A stretch of 64,000 nt of DNA, taken from assembly GCA_902791985.1 (NCBI GenBank), contig CADAYD010000001.1:80825-144824 (forward strand), read 5' to 3'. Numbering within the stretch: the first letter of the stretch is position 1; each line of letters begins with the position of its first letter. Positions 52,744 through 60,190 of this stretch are shown here, in pieces. A program made the translations under genes and the position numbers. Under the pieces are notes generated by a model. The model was not told the DNA's origin. It was given only the letters and a program-made list of their open reading frames with translations, and did no database searches. The DNA comes from an uncultured bacterium (lineage in GTDB: Bacteria; Cyanobacteriota; Vampirovibrionia; Gastranaerophilales; Gastranaerophilaceae).

Positions 52744-52802
52744 AATAATCCTCAAAATTCCTGTTTTTTTCTTCTCAAGCCGACTGCTATTTTCAATCTC
52801 AT
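52744..52802 (+). repeat. 59-bp direct repeat, copy 2
   Basis: By eye identical to 50258-50316. It lies directly before the right copy of the 138-bp repeat. Confidence 0.85.
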
Positions 52803-52814
52803 TACCTTTTAACA

Positions 52815-52952
52815 GGACATTTGGTCGGAAGGTATTCATGTCATTGCGAGGGCGAAAGCCTGAAGCAATCCAGCGTTTGCCAATTTATTATGGTCGGAAG
52901 TTGATTAAGTTGAAATGTCCGAAATGTCCGGTTTTGGTAACAAAAATGTCCG
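52815..52952 (+). repeat. 138-bp direct repeat, right copy
   Basis: Same length and order of motifs as 48816-48953: GGACATTTGGTCGGAAG, GTCATTGCGAGGGCGAAAGC, CAATCCAGC, GAAATGTCCG, GTAAC, AAAATGTCCG. Most differences are in the segment just after the first 17 bases and in the middle. The two copies start 3999 bases apart. Confidence 0.8.
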
Positions 52953-53043
52953 CAAAAAGATTTTTAAAACAGTAAAGATTCGATTCAAATGCTGACAAAA
53001 TCTAAATCTCACAAAACGACAAAAATGAGTAATTTGAATAATT

Positions 53044-53063
53044 GGTGCAAAAAAATTGCATCC
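53044..53063. repeat. short palindrome GGTGCAA/TTGCATCC
   Basis: Near-perfect; followed by TAC. Same family as 48778, 50189 and 53223. Confidence 0.55.
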
Positions 53064-53132
53064 TACCTGCTGTTTTTATTAAATTATCAAACTGGTCGTT
53101 GAGTTACAACCTCTTTTGAGAATTAGAAAAAT

Positions 53133-53193
53133 GTAGGTTGGCATTACTATGCCAACAAAAAATATTATTGTCGGATTAATAAATCCGACCTAC
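53133..53193. repeat. composite palindrome pair
   Basis: Two hairpins (GTTGGCAT/ATGCCAAC and GTCGGATT/AATCCGAC) lie between GTAG and CTAC ends, so the whole unit is also palindromic at its borders. It resembles paired REP elements. Confidence 0.65.
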
Positions 53194-53222
53194 AAACTTT
53201 CCAATAAAAGTTATTCAAATTT

Positions 53223-53240
53223 GGTGCAAAAAATTGCACC
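53223..53240. repeat. perfect palindrome GGTGCAA/TTGCACC
   Basis: GGTGCAAAAAATTGCACC followed by CTAC. Inverted relative to 48778 but the same family. Confidence 0.7.
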
Positions 53241-53270
53241 CTACAGACTGGAAGAAGTAGCTTAGATACT

Positions 53271-53546
53271 TTAGGATAGAAGTTCAAATTGCTCTTTTGT
53301 AATAATGCCGTCTTCCAACATTCCCTTAAGTTCTTCTTTACTAACAATATGTTCAGTACTTTTCTTAAATGAGGGGGCAATAGCATATTCTTTCGGTTTT
53401 AAACCAAAGAAACGCTTAATATTATTTACCCACTGTCTACGAGCTTCACCTCTTAATACTTTAGCTGTTTCGCTATAAAGACGAGATACTGTTTCTGCTT
53501 TCGTATCACCATTAAAAGCAATGCCAGAGGCATTACAGTAGTTTTT
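53271..53546 (-). pseudogene. in-frame continuation of the HExxH gene after an amber codon
   Basis: After the TAG at 53547-53549 the same reading frame continues without a stop for 91 codons to TAA at 53271. The sequence looks real: SRLYSETAKVLRGEARRQWV, FFGLKPKEYA, then LKGMLEDGIITKEQFELLS, which resembles the short SHOCT domain that often ends bacterial proteins. No ATG with an SD is at its front. Either the TAG is a recent mutation, or it is read through. Confidence 0.6.
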
Positions 53547-54320
53547 CTATGCAATTCCTCCTATTTTATAAGAATTTGCTTCGTCTTTCAATGCACTTCT
53601 TATCCCCTTTAGGACTTTATAATTTCTCTTATCACAGCCAGGTATAACGATTTCTTTCCTAATCATTTCTCTTAAGTATTCTCTTAATTGCTTTATATCT
53701 TTACACCCAGTTTTGCTAAGAATAATATCTAACGCTTCACCATTGGCAAATCCTTCTGTTCCGTGATTATAACGAAGAACCTTCCCCATTAGCATTCCCT
53801 GAGTTGACATTGCTTTTTTATTTAATATTTCAGAGTACTTCTGCATTAGTTTCTGTGTATATTTTCCCCCTCGTATTTTCAAATATAATTCTGATAATCT
53901 TGTATCAATAGCAGATGTTCTTTTAAGCAGATGTTGTGTTTCGTGTACACACGTATTAATTGCTTGCGAGGGTTTCATATCTGCAATTCTTAAATCTAAT
54001 AAAGCATTCCCTGTTACTGGACTTTTAACTGCAGATGATAGTGTACTACGTTCTGCAAGAAGTTTTGCGTATTCTTCTGGTATTCCCATTTCCTTTGAAA
54101 GAAAATCTCTTAATATATTCTTATCTCCAGCAACCTTAATACGTTTCATTTTTGCAGGACTTAAGTTTTGTTCCAAAAAGAATGAAACATCTTCCAATGA
54201 GGTTTTACCAGCTTGCATTGTTCTTTGTGTTAAAAATTCTCCAAGCTCAGCACATTTATTTAAACGAACTCTTTTTGTCATAAACCCCGTAGCTTTAAAT
54301 AAAACTTGTCCTAGTCCCAT
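53547..54320 (-). CDS. HExxH metallopeptidase-like protein (ends at an in-frame TAG)
   Basis: 257 aa up to TAG. INTCVHETQHLLKRTSAI has a zinc-type HExxH near residue 138, and GTEGFANGEALDI about 60 residues later offers an acidic third ligand. No signal peptide is visible; the N-terminus MGLGQVLFKATGFMTKRVRLNK is basic. The rest is helical (KYTQKLMQKYSEIL). It shares the 40-bp upstream element with the transpeptidase gene. The frame continues for 91 more codons after the stop, so the full protein may be about 349 aa. Confidence 0.65.
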   Translation of the reverse strand: MGLGQVLFKATGFMTKRVRLNKCAELGEFLTQRTMQAGKTSLEDVSFFLEQNLSPAKMKRIKVAGDKNILRDFLSKEMGIPEEYAKLLAERSTLSSAVKSPVTGNALLDLRIADMKPSQAINTCVHETQHLLKRTSAIDTRLSELYLKIRGGKYTQKLMQKYSEILNKKAMSTQGMLMGKVLRYNHGTEGFANGEALDIILSKTGCKDIKQLREYLREMIRKEIVIPGCDKRNYKVLKGIRSALKDEANSYKIGGIA

Positions 54321-54339
54321 AAATAGTTCTCCTATTTCC

Positions 54340-54379
54340 CCTATGTATATATTAAGTATTTTTGTTTACAAAAATTGCC
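54340..54379 (-). promoter_or_regulatory. 40-bp shared upstream element, copy A
   Basis: Minus strand: GGCAATTTTT, then AAAAATACTT, then TATACATAGG, ending 19 bases before the HExxH gene ATG. An AGGAG SD lies in between. Same length and spacing as copies B and C. Confidence 0.55.
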
Positions 54380-54484
54380 TAATAGTAACAATATTTAACA
54401 GAATTATTACAAATTAACTTTACCCAAAAGTGCAAACTATCTGCTTAATGAAACCATACTATCTGTTTATTTACACTCATCTAT

Positions 54485-55747
54485 TTAAGATGTAGTATAT
54501 GGAGTTTGATTTTCAAATATCAAACCTAAATGTTGAGAATCTGATGAAACAAATTTGAGTTCTCTGTCAATTCTAAGGCAAAAATCTTCACTAAATGCTT
54601 GTTTGACTGTATTTTTATTCCCGTTTAAGTCAATTGATTCAACAGTAACAGTATTATCATTATTGTAGGTGTAATTAACTGTTGATACCGGCTTATCTAA
54701 ATTCCATGAAGCATAGCGGGAGGCACTTACCGGTTTTCCGTTATCGTAGGATACGACCCAAAGACCTTGTGTTTCACGTCCTGATTCATAACGTGCAATT
54801 ATTTTTGTTTCTCCGTTGTTATCAATTACTCTCATTTCTGAGCCGCAAACTTCATATTTACAATTGTTTCCTTGAATTGTAAGAATTTTCCCGCCATCTT
54901 TATTTACTCCGGTTATAGAAGTGTTTTCCGGAAGTTTACCCTCTGCAATACTTTTTTCAAGATATGCTATTTCATTAGCCGATGTTATTGAGGGGTTCAT
55001 TTTAGAGAATTCCAATAATGTTCTTGCACTATCTGCTTTCCCTAGTAAATTCAACATATATTCCGGTGTAGGCATAACCGCGGCTTCAGAATTTTGAACA
55101 GGATTGTATGTTGTTAAGGCTTGTTTTGCCTCATCTAAGCCTTCTGGCATTTCAATGACTTTTCTTTGCATATCCGGAGTTTGAATTAATTGACTGAAAG
55201 TTCTGCCATTTGCTGATTTAATTTCAACAATTGTTCCTTCAGGCATTTCAAATTCTTCTCCGTTTATATCCATTTTCCCGCTTTTAGAAAATGTAATATA
55301 TTTTATTTGAGAGCCATCTTCGAAATTTATTTCTTGCTGCTCTTTGCCATCTTCAAGAACATTGAATACTATCTCAACAGGTTTCCCTTGATATTTTGTC
55401 GTTACTGTATTTTCAGAAACAGGAGTAAATGTTAACCCTTTTAAATCGGGATTTTTATATGCACCATATTCCAGTAAAACCTTATCATAAACGCTGTCAA
55501 TTTCACCTGAACGATTAATTTCTGCTACAAGTCTTTCTTTATTTGATTCATTATATTTTATAATCGCTGCTTCAAGACGTTGTTCAGCAGGAATCGGCTC
55601 GTAGTTGGAACGTTGAAGTTTATCCCCCGTATCATGATTTTGGTTGTTATTTACTATCTTATTCGGAATAATTCTTTTTAAATTGCTTCCAAAGTTACTT
55701 AATGCTGTTCTCACAGGCGAAAGCGAGACATTTTCAATATTAACCAT
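54485..55747 (-). CDS. large hypothetical protein with repeated beta domain
   Basis: 420 aa, not recognised. After a Gln/Asn-rich N-terminus, the sections around residues 105-180 (QGKPVEIVFNVLEDGKEQQE, GSQIKYITFSKSGKMDINGE) and 285-400 (GGKILTIQGNNCKYEVCG, GLWVVSYDNGKPVSASRYA, STVNYTYNNDNTVTVESIDL) look like two related beta-strand modules with 'DxNG' turns. No signal peptide. Strong SD AAAGGAG. Upstream it has a TTGTTA/TAACAA inverted repeat. Confidence 0.65.
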   Translation of the reverse strand: MVNIENVSLSPVRTALSNFGSNLKRIIPNKIVNNNQNHDTGDKLQRSNYEPIPAEQRLEAAIIKYNESNKERLVAEINRSGEIDSVYDKVLLEYGAYKNPDLKGLTFTPVSENTVTTKYQGKPVEIVFNVLEDGKEQQEINFEDGSQIKYITFSKSGKMDINGEEFEMPEGTIVEIKSANGRTFSQLIQTPDMQRKVIEMPEGLDEAKQALTTYNPVQNSEAAVMPTPEYMLNLLGKADSARTLLEFSKMNPSITSANEIAYLEKSIAEGKLPENTSITGVNKDGGKILTIQGNNCKYEVCGSEMRVIDNNGETKIIARYESGRETQGLWVVSYDNGKPVSASRYASWNLDKPVSTVNYTYNNDNTVTVESIDLNGNKNTVKQAFSEDFCLRIDRELKFVSSDSQHLGLIFENQTPYTTS

Positions 55748-55837
55748 AGTTTAGTCTCCTTTCTATTTAAACTTTAAGCACATAATATATTAATTTAAAA
55801 AAAAATAATTATATAAAATTGATATACCCTATATATA

Positions 55838-55856
55838 TTGTTACATAAATTAACAA
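55838..55856. promoter_or_regulatory. inverted repeat upstream of the 420-aa gene
   Basis: TTGTTA, seven bases, TAACAA. On the minus strand it contains TGTAACAA just upstream of TATATATAGGG, similar to TGTAACA sites near other genes of the suspected regulon. Confidence 0.4.
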
Positions 55857-55955
55857 TATTTGTGGCTAATAAACGATTCATCAAATATTTTTATGGTAGT
55901 AATATGCTGTATTGTGCTAAAAACGGTTCAATGCATATAATTTTATTATAAATAC

Positions 55956-56321
55956 TTATTTTTTATCGTCTTTAAACGGATTAGAAACTTTTTGTACCTT
56001 AATCATTTCATCCAAATCACGTTCGATTTGTTCTTCCTGATTGAGGATTGGGGATTTGCGTTTATTAGAATTAATAATATTTGCAACATTCATCATTGCT
56101 AATGAATTTAAGGATGCTCTTAATACGGCGCTTTGGTCCATATAACGAGGTTCTTGTTCGTTTAAATTTTCATCTTCTTCAGCTTTTTGTTGGGCAAAAT
56201 ACTCTCCGCCTTGCCCCATTTTATCATCTGACAATTTTGCGGCTGTACCTGAAATATCTCCGCTTTTAAAATTAAATGCTCCACCTATGCCGAAAAATCC
56301 GGCAGACCTGTTATCGACCAT
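55956..56321 (-). CDS. hypothetical protein
   Basis: 121 aa, not recognised. Acidic and Gln/Asn-rich, with a Gly-rich N-terminus (GFFGIGGAFNFKSGD), a probable helix (VLRASLNSLAMMNVANIINS) and a charged tail. No signal peptide or membrane segment. SD AAAGG before the ATG. Same direction as the two large unknown genes to its left. Confidence 0.55.
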   Translation of the reverse strand: MVDNRSAGFFGIGGAFNFKSGDISGTAAKLSDDKMGQGGEYFAQQKAEEDENLNEQEPRYMDQSAVLRASLNSLAMMNVANIINSNKRKSPILNQEEQIERDLDEMIKVQKVSNPFKDDKK

Positions 56322-56526
56322 AGACTTACCTTTTCATGGATATTTTTAACTCGTACGACAAAATTTATCGTGAGTTTGGAATATCCGTGTTTATACTTTC
56401 TCTCATGTATTTTAGAATACATGACATGTTATTAACTCATCTAAATATATTATTTTGCTATTTTGTTAATAAAATGTTACATATCCTATGTATAATATCG
56501 TATCAAAGACATTATACCTGTTTGTA

Positions 56527-56555
56527 TTGAAAAAAACAATATCGCATTGTATAAT
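56527..56555 (+). promoter_or_regulatory. promoter of the pseudopilin gene (TTGAAA-17-TATAAT)
   Basis: TTGAAA (56527-56532) and a perfect TATAAT (56550-56555). Start near 56562, then SD AAAGGA before ATG 56586. Confidence 0.75.
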
Positions 56556-56585
56556 TACTTAGAGTTGTTTGAAAGGAATAAAAAT

Positions 56586-57281
56586 ATGAAAAATAAAGCA
56601 TTCACATTGACGGAATTACTTATAGCATTAGCGGTTATAGGTGTGCTTATAGCAATATTGCTGCCTGTAATCTCAAATCTTATGCCTGATCAAAATTCAT
56701 TGATGGCAAAACGTGCTTATTATGCCGTACAAACTATTACATCTGATTTACTAAACAACGAGGCTTGTTATCCTGATAAGTCTCAGGCCCCTGATATTGA
56801 TGCCAGAGAAGGTTTTGATGATGGCTATGGCTATGCGGATTGTACAATGTGGGGCGGAAGATATAACGAAGATTATATTGGCACTGAAGATGCGAATTCT
56901 AAGTTTTTGACATTATTTGTGAATAAGTTGGATTTGAAGAATAATTCGGATGATAATAGTGTTATTATTGGCGAGGGCGAAACAACTAAGGAGTTTCAAA
57001 CAAAAGATAATATGGTATGGACTGCTCAAAACATGAATCTTGCCCATAACGACAGTGAAGGTGCTGATACACCTTCTATAGAGTTCGTAATAGATGTTAA
57101 CGGAGCAGATAAGCCGAATTGTAAGAGTCCTGAAGATGCAGAAGGAACAAACTGTTTAAAGAAAAAAGATTTTGACAAATTTACTGTAAAAATCTCTGCT
57201 GACGGGAAGCTGGAAATCCTGGAGGATTGGGCTAAAAAAGCTGTCGGTATTGATTATGACATAACCGGTTCGGATAAATAG
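56586..57281 (+). CDS. type IV pilin/pseudopilin-like protein
   Basis: 231 aa from ATG 56586. NKAFTLTELLIALAVIGVLI is the prepilin cleavage and methylation signal (A instead of G before the F) with Glu5, continuing into the hydrophobic helix. The exported part is rich in Asp/Asn and has two Cys pairs (ACYPDK and DCTMW; NCKSPEDAEGTNC). No pilin assembly genes are near, so it could be a minor pilin or secretion pseudopilin. Confidence 0.82.
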   Translation: MKNKAFTLTELLIALAVIGVLIAILLPVISNLMPDQNSLMAKRAYYAVQTITSDLLNNEACYPDKSQAPDIDAREGFDDGYGYADCTMWGGRYNEDYIGTEDANSKFLTLFVNKLDLKNNSDDNSVIIGEGETTKEFQTKDNMVWTAQNMNLAHNDSEGADTPSIEFVIDVNGADKPNCKSPEDAEGTNCLKKKDFDKFTVKISADGKLEILEDWAKKAVGIDYDITGSDK

Positions 57282-57298
57282 CAAATTGACAAAAGAAT

Positions 57299-57848
57299 AA
57301 AGCAGCCGGATAATCGCGCCTAATAAATTCACTTCTTCTTTAGTAAGAAGGTGCCTGCAAGGCGGGTGAGGGTTTTGCCCTTAAATTTGCAAGGTGAGGA
57401 AAGTCCGTGCATCCAAGAACAGGCATCCGGAGAAACTCCGGGCGGTGTGAGCCGGCGGATAGTGCCACAGAAATGCGTTAGCCGATGTGAAGCAACAGGT
57501 AGACCTGCGATGAGCGGGGCAAGCAGCTGCGTAACATAATATAGTGCCGTTGCGACCGAAACGTAAGTGAAGGGAGCGGACAAATCTATGATTTGACAGA
57601 CACTTTTAAGCAAAGCTAACAAGACTGCCGATGGATTATATGTCACAGGCGATGGTGCAACGGTGAGTTAAGAGCTTCACCAGCGAAGTCGGAAGGCTTC
57701 GGCTAGGTAAACCCATGTCGGATGCAAGGTTGAGTTCGGGGTTATAAAGGTTGTTCGCCCACTCGAGAAAGAACCGCTAGAGCCTGAGAGCAATCTCAGG
57801 ACCAGACAGATGATTATCTAAAACAGAACACGGCTTACGGGCTGCTTT
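57299..57848 (+). ncRNA. rnpB: RNase P RNA (bacterial type A)
   Basis: The universal P4/P5 strand GAGGAAAGTCC is at 57396-57406, and the matching 3' part ACAGAACACGGCTTA is near 57823-57837. The ends pair as GCAGCC with GGCTGC, followed by a T run that acts as terminator. About 550 nt, clearly longer than usual (around 400), mainly in the 5' part and around 57560-57780. Small open frames across it are not real genes. Confidence 0.92.
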
Positions 57849-57881
57849 ATTTTTTTTATTTATTGCGCATTTGTAAACAAT

Positions 57882-57910
57882 TTGTCTGAAATATCATAGT
57901 ATTATATGAT
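57882..57910 (+). promoter_or_regulatory. promoter of the sensor kinase (TTGTCT-17-TATGAT)
   Basis: TTGTCT (57882-57887) and TATGAT (57905-57910). The ATG at 57917 is six bases after the -10 and there is no SD, so the message is probably leaderless. Confidence 0.5.
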
Positions 57911-57916
57911 ATAGGT

Positions 57917-59488
57917 ATGAATTTAGGGAAAATATTATACGTCGATGATGACACATTGTTAACTTCGACCTTTTCAACTTTGATGAAAGTTGAAGGGTTT
58001 AATGATGTTGAGATATATAATAATCCCAGAGAAGCGCTTGAATATTTGAAGCTTGAGGCGCCTGATTTGATTATTTCAGATTTTTTGATGCCGGAGATGA
58101 ATGGCTTGGAATTCTTAAAAGAGGCTAAAAAACTTTATCCCGAAACAAGTATGATTTTACTTACTGCATACGCAGATAAAGAAAATGCCATAAAAACCAT
58201 AAATGAAATCGGAGTTTATAAGTATATTGAAAAGCCTTGGGATAATGATGATCTGATAATGAATATCAAAAACGGTATTGAAAGAAGTCATTTGCTTGCG
58301 GATTTAAGAGATAAGATTGATAAGCTTGAAATTGCACAAACTGAGTTAAAAAAATATTCTGAGAAGCTTGAAGAATTGGTTGAAGAACGCACTAAAGAAC
58401 TGGTTTTAGCAAATGATAAATTATCAGGGATTATCAATTATTGTGCAGACGGAATAATTATTATAAATAAACAAGGAGAAATTGAACAGGTTAATCCGGC
58501 GTGCGAAAATTTGACTGGGCTTTCTGCCGAAACGTTATGTTCAATGGCTATTCAGCAGATAGCTTACACTGACAATCCTGCACTTAATAAGGCTCCAAAA
58601 TCCGAAGTTCAATCATCAATTTTGGGGTTAGCGGAGGAGCAGGCAGAGTTTTTATTAAGAGATTTGTACATTAGGAATAGTTTGAGTGGGGAATATATTC
58701 CGGCAGAAATAAATTTTGCATCATTGTCTGACGGGGAACGTTTTGTAGGGGTAATTAGAGATTTTACTGCTCAAAAAGAAACAGAAAGGCTCCGAGATGA
58801 TTTTATAGCAACATTGACCCATGATTTAAGGACACCTCTTACTGCAGCTATAAAGACTTTGAATTTCTTTTTGGACGGTTCGCTGGGACAAATTTCTGAT
58901 CAGCAGCGAGAAATGTTATCTGTCATGGCAAAAAGTAATGAAGATTTATTAGGTCTTGTAAATGCGTTATTAGAGGTTTATAGGTTTGAGAGCGGTAAAT
59001 TGAATTTATATAAGACGGTTTTTGATGTAAATTCGCTCTTACGGCAGTGCTATGAGGAGCTTTCTCCGCTAGCGCAGAGCAAAGGTATTGATTTTAATGT
59101 TCATTCGGATTTTAAAGACGAAATATTAATTGATGCCGACAGGTCGGAAATAAAACGTGTAATAATGAATTTGTGCGGGAATGCATTGAATTATACAAAT
59201 AAAGACGGCATAATAGATGTTTATATCAAGTTGCAAAACGGAGATTTGATATTTTCGGTTGCAGATAACGGTAACGGTATTCCCAAAGAGGATATTCCGA
59301 ATTTATTTAAAAGATTTTCGCAAGGTACGAGTAAAAAGCGCTCTACAGGTACGGGTTTAGGATTGTATCTTTCAAGGCAGATAGTAGAAGCGCATGGCGG
59401 GAAAATTTGGGTAGAGAGTAAAGTTAATAAGGGCAGCGAATTTTCATTCTTACTGACAGATGTAGCTGCTAAATCAAGGATGGTTTAA
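57917..59488 (+). CDS. hybrid sensor kinase: receiver-PAS-histidine kinase
   Basis: 523 aa. Residues 5-120 are a receiver (ILYVDDD, ISDFLMPEMNG with the phospho-Asp, LLTAY, YKYIEKPW). A coiled coil (130-165) links to a PAS domain (172-290). HisKA has the phospho-His in FIATLTHDLRTPLTAA, and HATPase_c shows NLCGNALNYT, DNGNGIP and TGTGLGLYLS. No membrane segment, so it is a cytoplasmic sensor. The next gene, two bases away, is its likely partner. Confidence 0.92.
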   Translation: MNLGKILYVDDDTLLTSTFSTLMKVEGFNDVEIYNNPREALEYLKLEAPDLIISDFLMPEMNGLEFLKEAKKLYPETSMILLTAYADKENAIKTINEIGVYKYIEKPWDNDDLIMNIKNGIERSHLLADLRDKIDKLEIAQTELKKYSEKLEELVEERTKELVLANDKLSGIINYCADGIIIINKQGEIEQVNPACENLTGLSAETLCSMAIQQIAYTDNPALNKAPKSEVQSSILGLAEEQAEFLLRDLYIRNSLSGEYIPAEINFASLSDGERFVGVIRDFTAQKETERLRDDFIATLTHDLRTPLTAAIKTLNFFLDGSLGQISDQQREMLSVMAKSNEDLLGLVNALLEVYRFESGKLNLYKTVFDVNSLLRQCYEELSPLAQSKGIDFNVHSDFKDEILIDADRSEIKRVIMNLCGNALNYTNKDGIIDVYIKLQNGDLIFSVADNGNGIPKEDIPNLFKRFSQGTSKKRSTGTGLGLYLSRQIVEAHGGKIWVESKVNKGSEFSFLLTDVAAKSRMV

Positions 59489-59490
59489 AA

Positions 59491-60162
59491 ATGGATAAAA
59501 AAATACGTGTAACGATAGTTGAAGATCATGATATGACAAGGATGGGATTATCTTTTGCTTTATCAAACAGCGGATTAATCGAAGTAATCGGAACGAGTGC
59601 CGACGGGCAGGAGGGTGTTACTCAAGCCCTTGATTTACGTCCTGATCTAGTAGTTATGGATATTGGTGTTCCTACTATTGATGGTATTGAAGCAACAAGA
59701 AAAATAAAAAATTCTGTACCCGAAATAAAAGTACTTATGAATACTTCTCGTGATGATGAGGATGATATATTGGATTCTTTTGCAGCAGGTGCGGATGGCT
59801 ATATTACCAAAGGGGCAACTTCAGAACAGACAATAACTGCTATTAAGGCAGTCAGTGAAGGTGTCGGTTGGTTAGATCCTGCAATTGCAAGAGTAGTACT
59901 TTCAAATATAAGAAAAAATTCTTCTGATGAACCAAACGGGGAAATTAATTATAAAAAAGGAAAAAATCTATATGGTTTAACAGAACGTGAAATGGAAGTT
60001 TTGGCTCTGCTTGTAGAAGGATTGAATAATCCTCAAATCTCAAAAAAACTGGTCATTACCATTGCAACAACAAAAACTCATGTTCACAACATTTTGCAAA
60101 AGCTTTATGTCAAAACGAGAGCTAAAGCTGTTGCGACTGCAATGAAAGATGGTTTGGTTTAA
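59491..60162 (+). CDS. LuxR-family response regulator (NarL type)
   Basis: 223 aa. Receiver: VTIVEDHDMTRMGLSFAL, VVMDIGVPTIDGIEAT (phospho-Asp), LMNTSRDDED, GADGYITKGAT. LuxR HTH at the end: LTEREMEVLALLVEGLNNPQIS and TTKTHVHNILQKLYVKTRAKAV. Two bases after the kinase. The lysine in YITKGA is conserved. Confidence 0.93.
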   Translation: MDKKIRVTIVEDHDMTRMGLSFALSNSGLIEVIGTSADGQEGVTQALDLRPDLVVMDIGVPTIDGIEATRKIKNSVPEIKVLMNTSRDDEDDILDSFAAGADGYITKGATSEQTITAIKAVSEGVGWLDPAIARVVLSNIRKNSSDEPNGEINYKKGKNLYGLTEREMEVLALLVEGLNNPQISKKLVITIATTKTHVHNILQKLYVKTRAKAVATAMKDGLV

Positions 60163-60190
60163 TTGACTTTATTAAGAATAAAATTAAAGA

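Noticed and set aside
52639..52839. 66-codon open frame, minus strand
   Set aside because: It runs across the 59-bp and 138-bp repeats and has no SD.
48778..53240. CRISPR array
   Set aside because: The repeats are palindromic, irregularly spaced and interrupted by genes; there are no equal spacers and no cas genes.
53547..53549. Reassigned TAG codon (for example Gln or pyrrolysine code)
   Set aside because: Many normal genes here end in TAG (for example the activase at 2262), so the code is not changed. Local decay or read-through remains possible.
48816..54320. Prophage or insertion sequence
   Set aside because: No integrase, transposase, capsid or terminase motif is present in the region.
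57329..57646. Open frames on both strands (also 57351-57539)
   Set aside because: They lie fully inside RNase P RNA, whose conserved strands and closing stem are clear.
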